DNA of 64,000 nt from Paracoccaceae bacterium (lineage in GTDB: Bacteria > Pseudomonadota > Alphaproteobacteria > Rhodobacterales > Rhodobacteraceae): positions 2,466,136 to 2,530,135 of the forward strand of contig JAWPMR010000001.1 of the NCBI GenBank assembly GCA_033344815.1, in the 5' to 3' direction. The notes under the pieces were generated by a model, which saw nothing but the letters and a program-made list of their open reading frames with translations, ran no database searches and was not told the DNA's origin. The position numbers were made by a program, and so were the translations under genes. The first letter of the stretch is position 1. Every line of letters begins with the position of its first letter. Positions 63,686-64,000 of this stretch are shown piece by piece.

Positions 63686-64000
63686 CTAAAAGGGCAACAC
63701 TGCATCAAGAACTTGCTGACCAAGGCGAGGTTGCTGGACATCAGATATTTGCCCGCGGCCACCGTAAGAGACACGAGCTGTCGCAATTTTATCGTAAGTG
63801 ATTTCGTTTTGGCGGGATATATCCTCGGGTCGAACGTAACCGGTAACAAGCAGTTCTCGCATTTCAAAATTAACACGTAGCTCTTGACTGCCTGCGATCG
63901 AAAGCACGCCATTGGGCAATACATCCACAATAGTTGCCGCCACTCTGAGGGTAAGTTTTTCATTTCTCTTGACTGACCCATCTCCCGCAGAACTGCTGTT
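63686..64000 (-). CDS. flgH: Flagellar L-ring protein FlgH, C-terminal part (cut by window edge)
   Basis: About 104 residues visible: VKRNEKLTLRVAATIVDVLP, NGVLSIAGSQELRVNFEMRE, LLVTGYVRPEDISRQNEITY and RVSYGGRGQISDVQQP. These are the conserved C-terminal FlgH blocks. FlgH forms the outer-membrane ring around the rod. The N-terminal lipobox lies outside the window. It probably shares an operon with further flg genes to the right. Confidence 0.95.
   Translation of the reverse strand, partial: NSSSAGDGSVKRNEKLTLRVAATIVDVLPNGVLSIAGSQELRVNFEMRELLVTGYVRPEDISRQNEITYDKIATARVSYGGRGQISDVQQPRLGQQVLDAVLPF

Overview
The window looks like a chromosome or large-plasmid segment of a marine alphaproteobacterium of the Rhodobacterales (Roseobacter group). 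Three things point there: the high-GC housekeeping genes, a Rhodobacterales-style flagellar locus (flgH/fliL facing fliFHNP, then fliL, motE-like, motA, a lytic transglycosylase, flhA-fliR-flhB), and two hydantoinase/oxoprolinase loci. The density of transposon debris recalls IS-rich genera such as Octadecabacter, but the genus cannot be fixed from sequence alone.

Region 1 (1-22.5 kb) is an ordinary, intact, GC-rich core. It holds ade-amn (AMP to adenine to hypoxanthine), an HU-type protein, LysE and EamA exporters, a GlxA/AraC-type regulator, glutathione peroxidase, msrB-msrA, a lone HyuA-like protein, queG, a GST, mtgA, the glutamate synthase operon gltD-GFA-GFA-gltB, uppP, an NDUFA9-like protein and tRNA-Leu(CAG).

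Region 2 (22.5-31 kb) is accessory. A tyrosine recombinase sits just downstream of tRNA-Leu, followed by an unrecognised protein, a small putative DNA-binding protein behind two perfect palindromes, and an HNH protein. Next come an intact 1543-bp IS3-type element, an IS1182-type transposase pseudogene and a lone CTERM-sorted surface protein.

Region 3 (31-46.5 kb) is a catabolic locus that appears to be decaying. Intact on the minus strand are a LysR regulator, HyuA, HyuB, an FAD oxidoreductase, an HpaI-type aldolase, a PLP aminotransferase, an epimerase and an SDR. On the other side are an aldehyde dehydrogenase and an HpaH-like protein, plus four damaged genes: a deacetylase-family gene and a class V aminotransferase, each with one homopolymer frameshift, and an hpaI and an old-yellow-enzyme gene truncated against each other. 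The substrate cannot be read from the sequence.

Region 4 (46.6-47.65 kb) is a fossil bed: six unrelated gene or transposon fragments within about 1 kb.

Region 5 (47.7-64 kb) is a visibly more AT-rich flagellar export, basal-body and stator cluster. Its convergent junction, between fliP and the second fliL gene, carries a remnant of another IS3-type element and a second copy of the 1543-bp IS. That copy is inverted relative to the first, so about 32.7 kb lies between two nearly identical inverted repeats.
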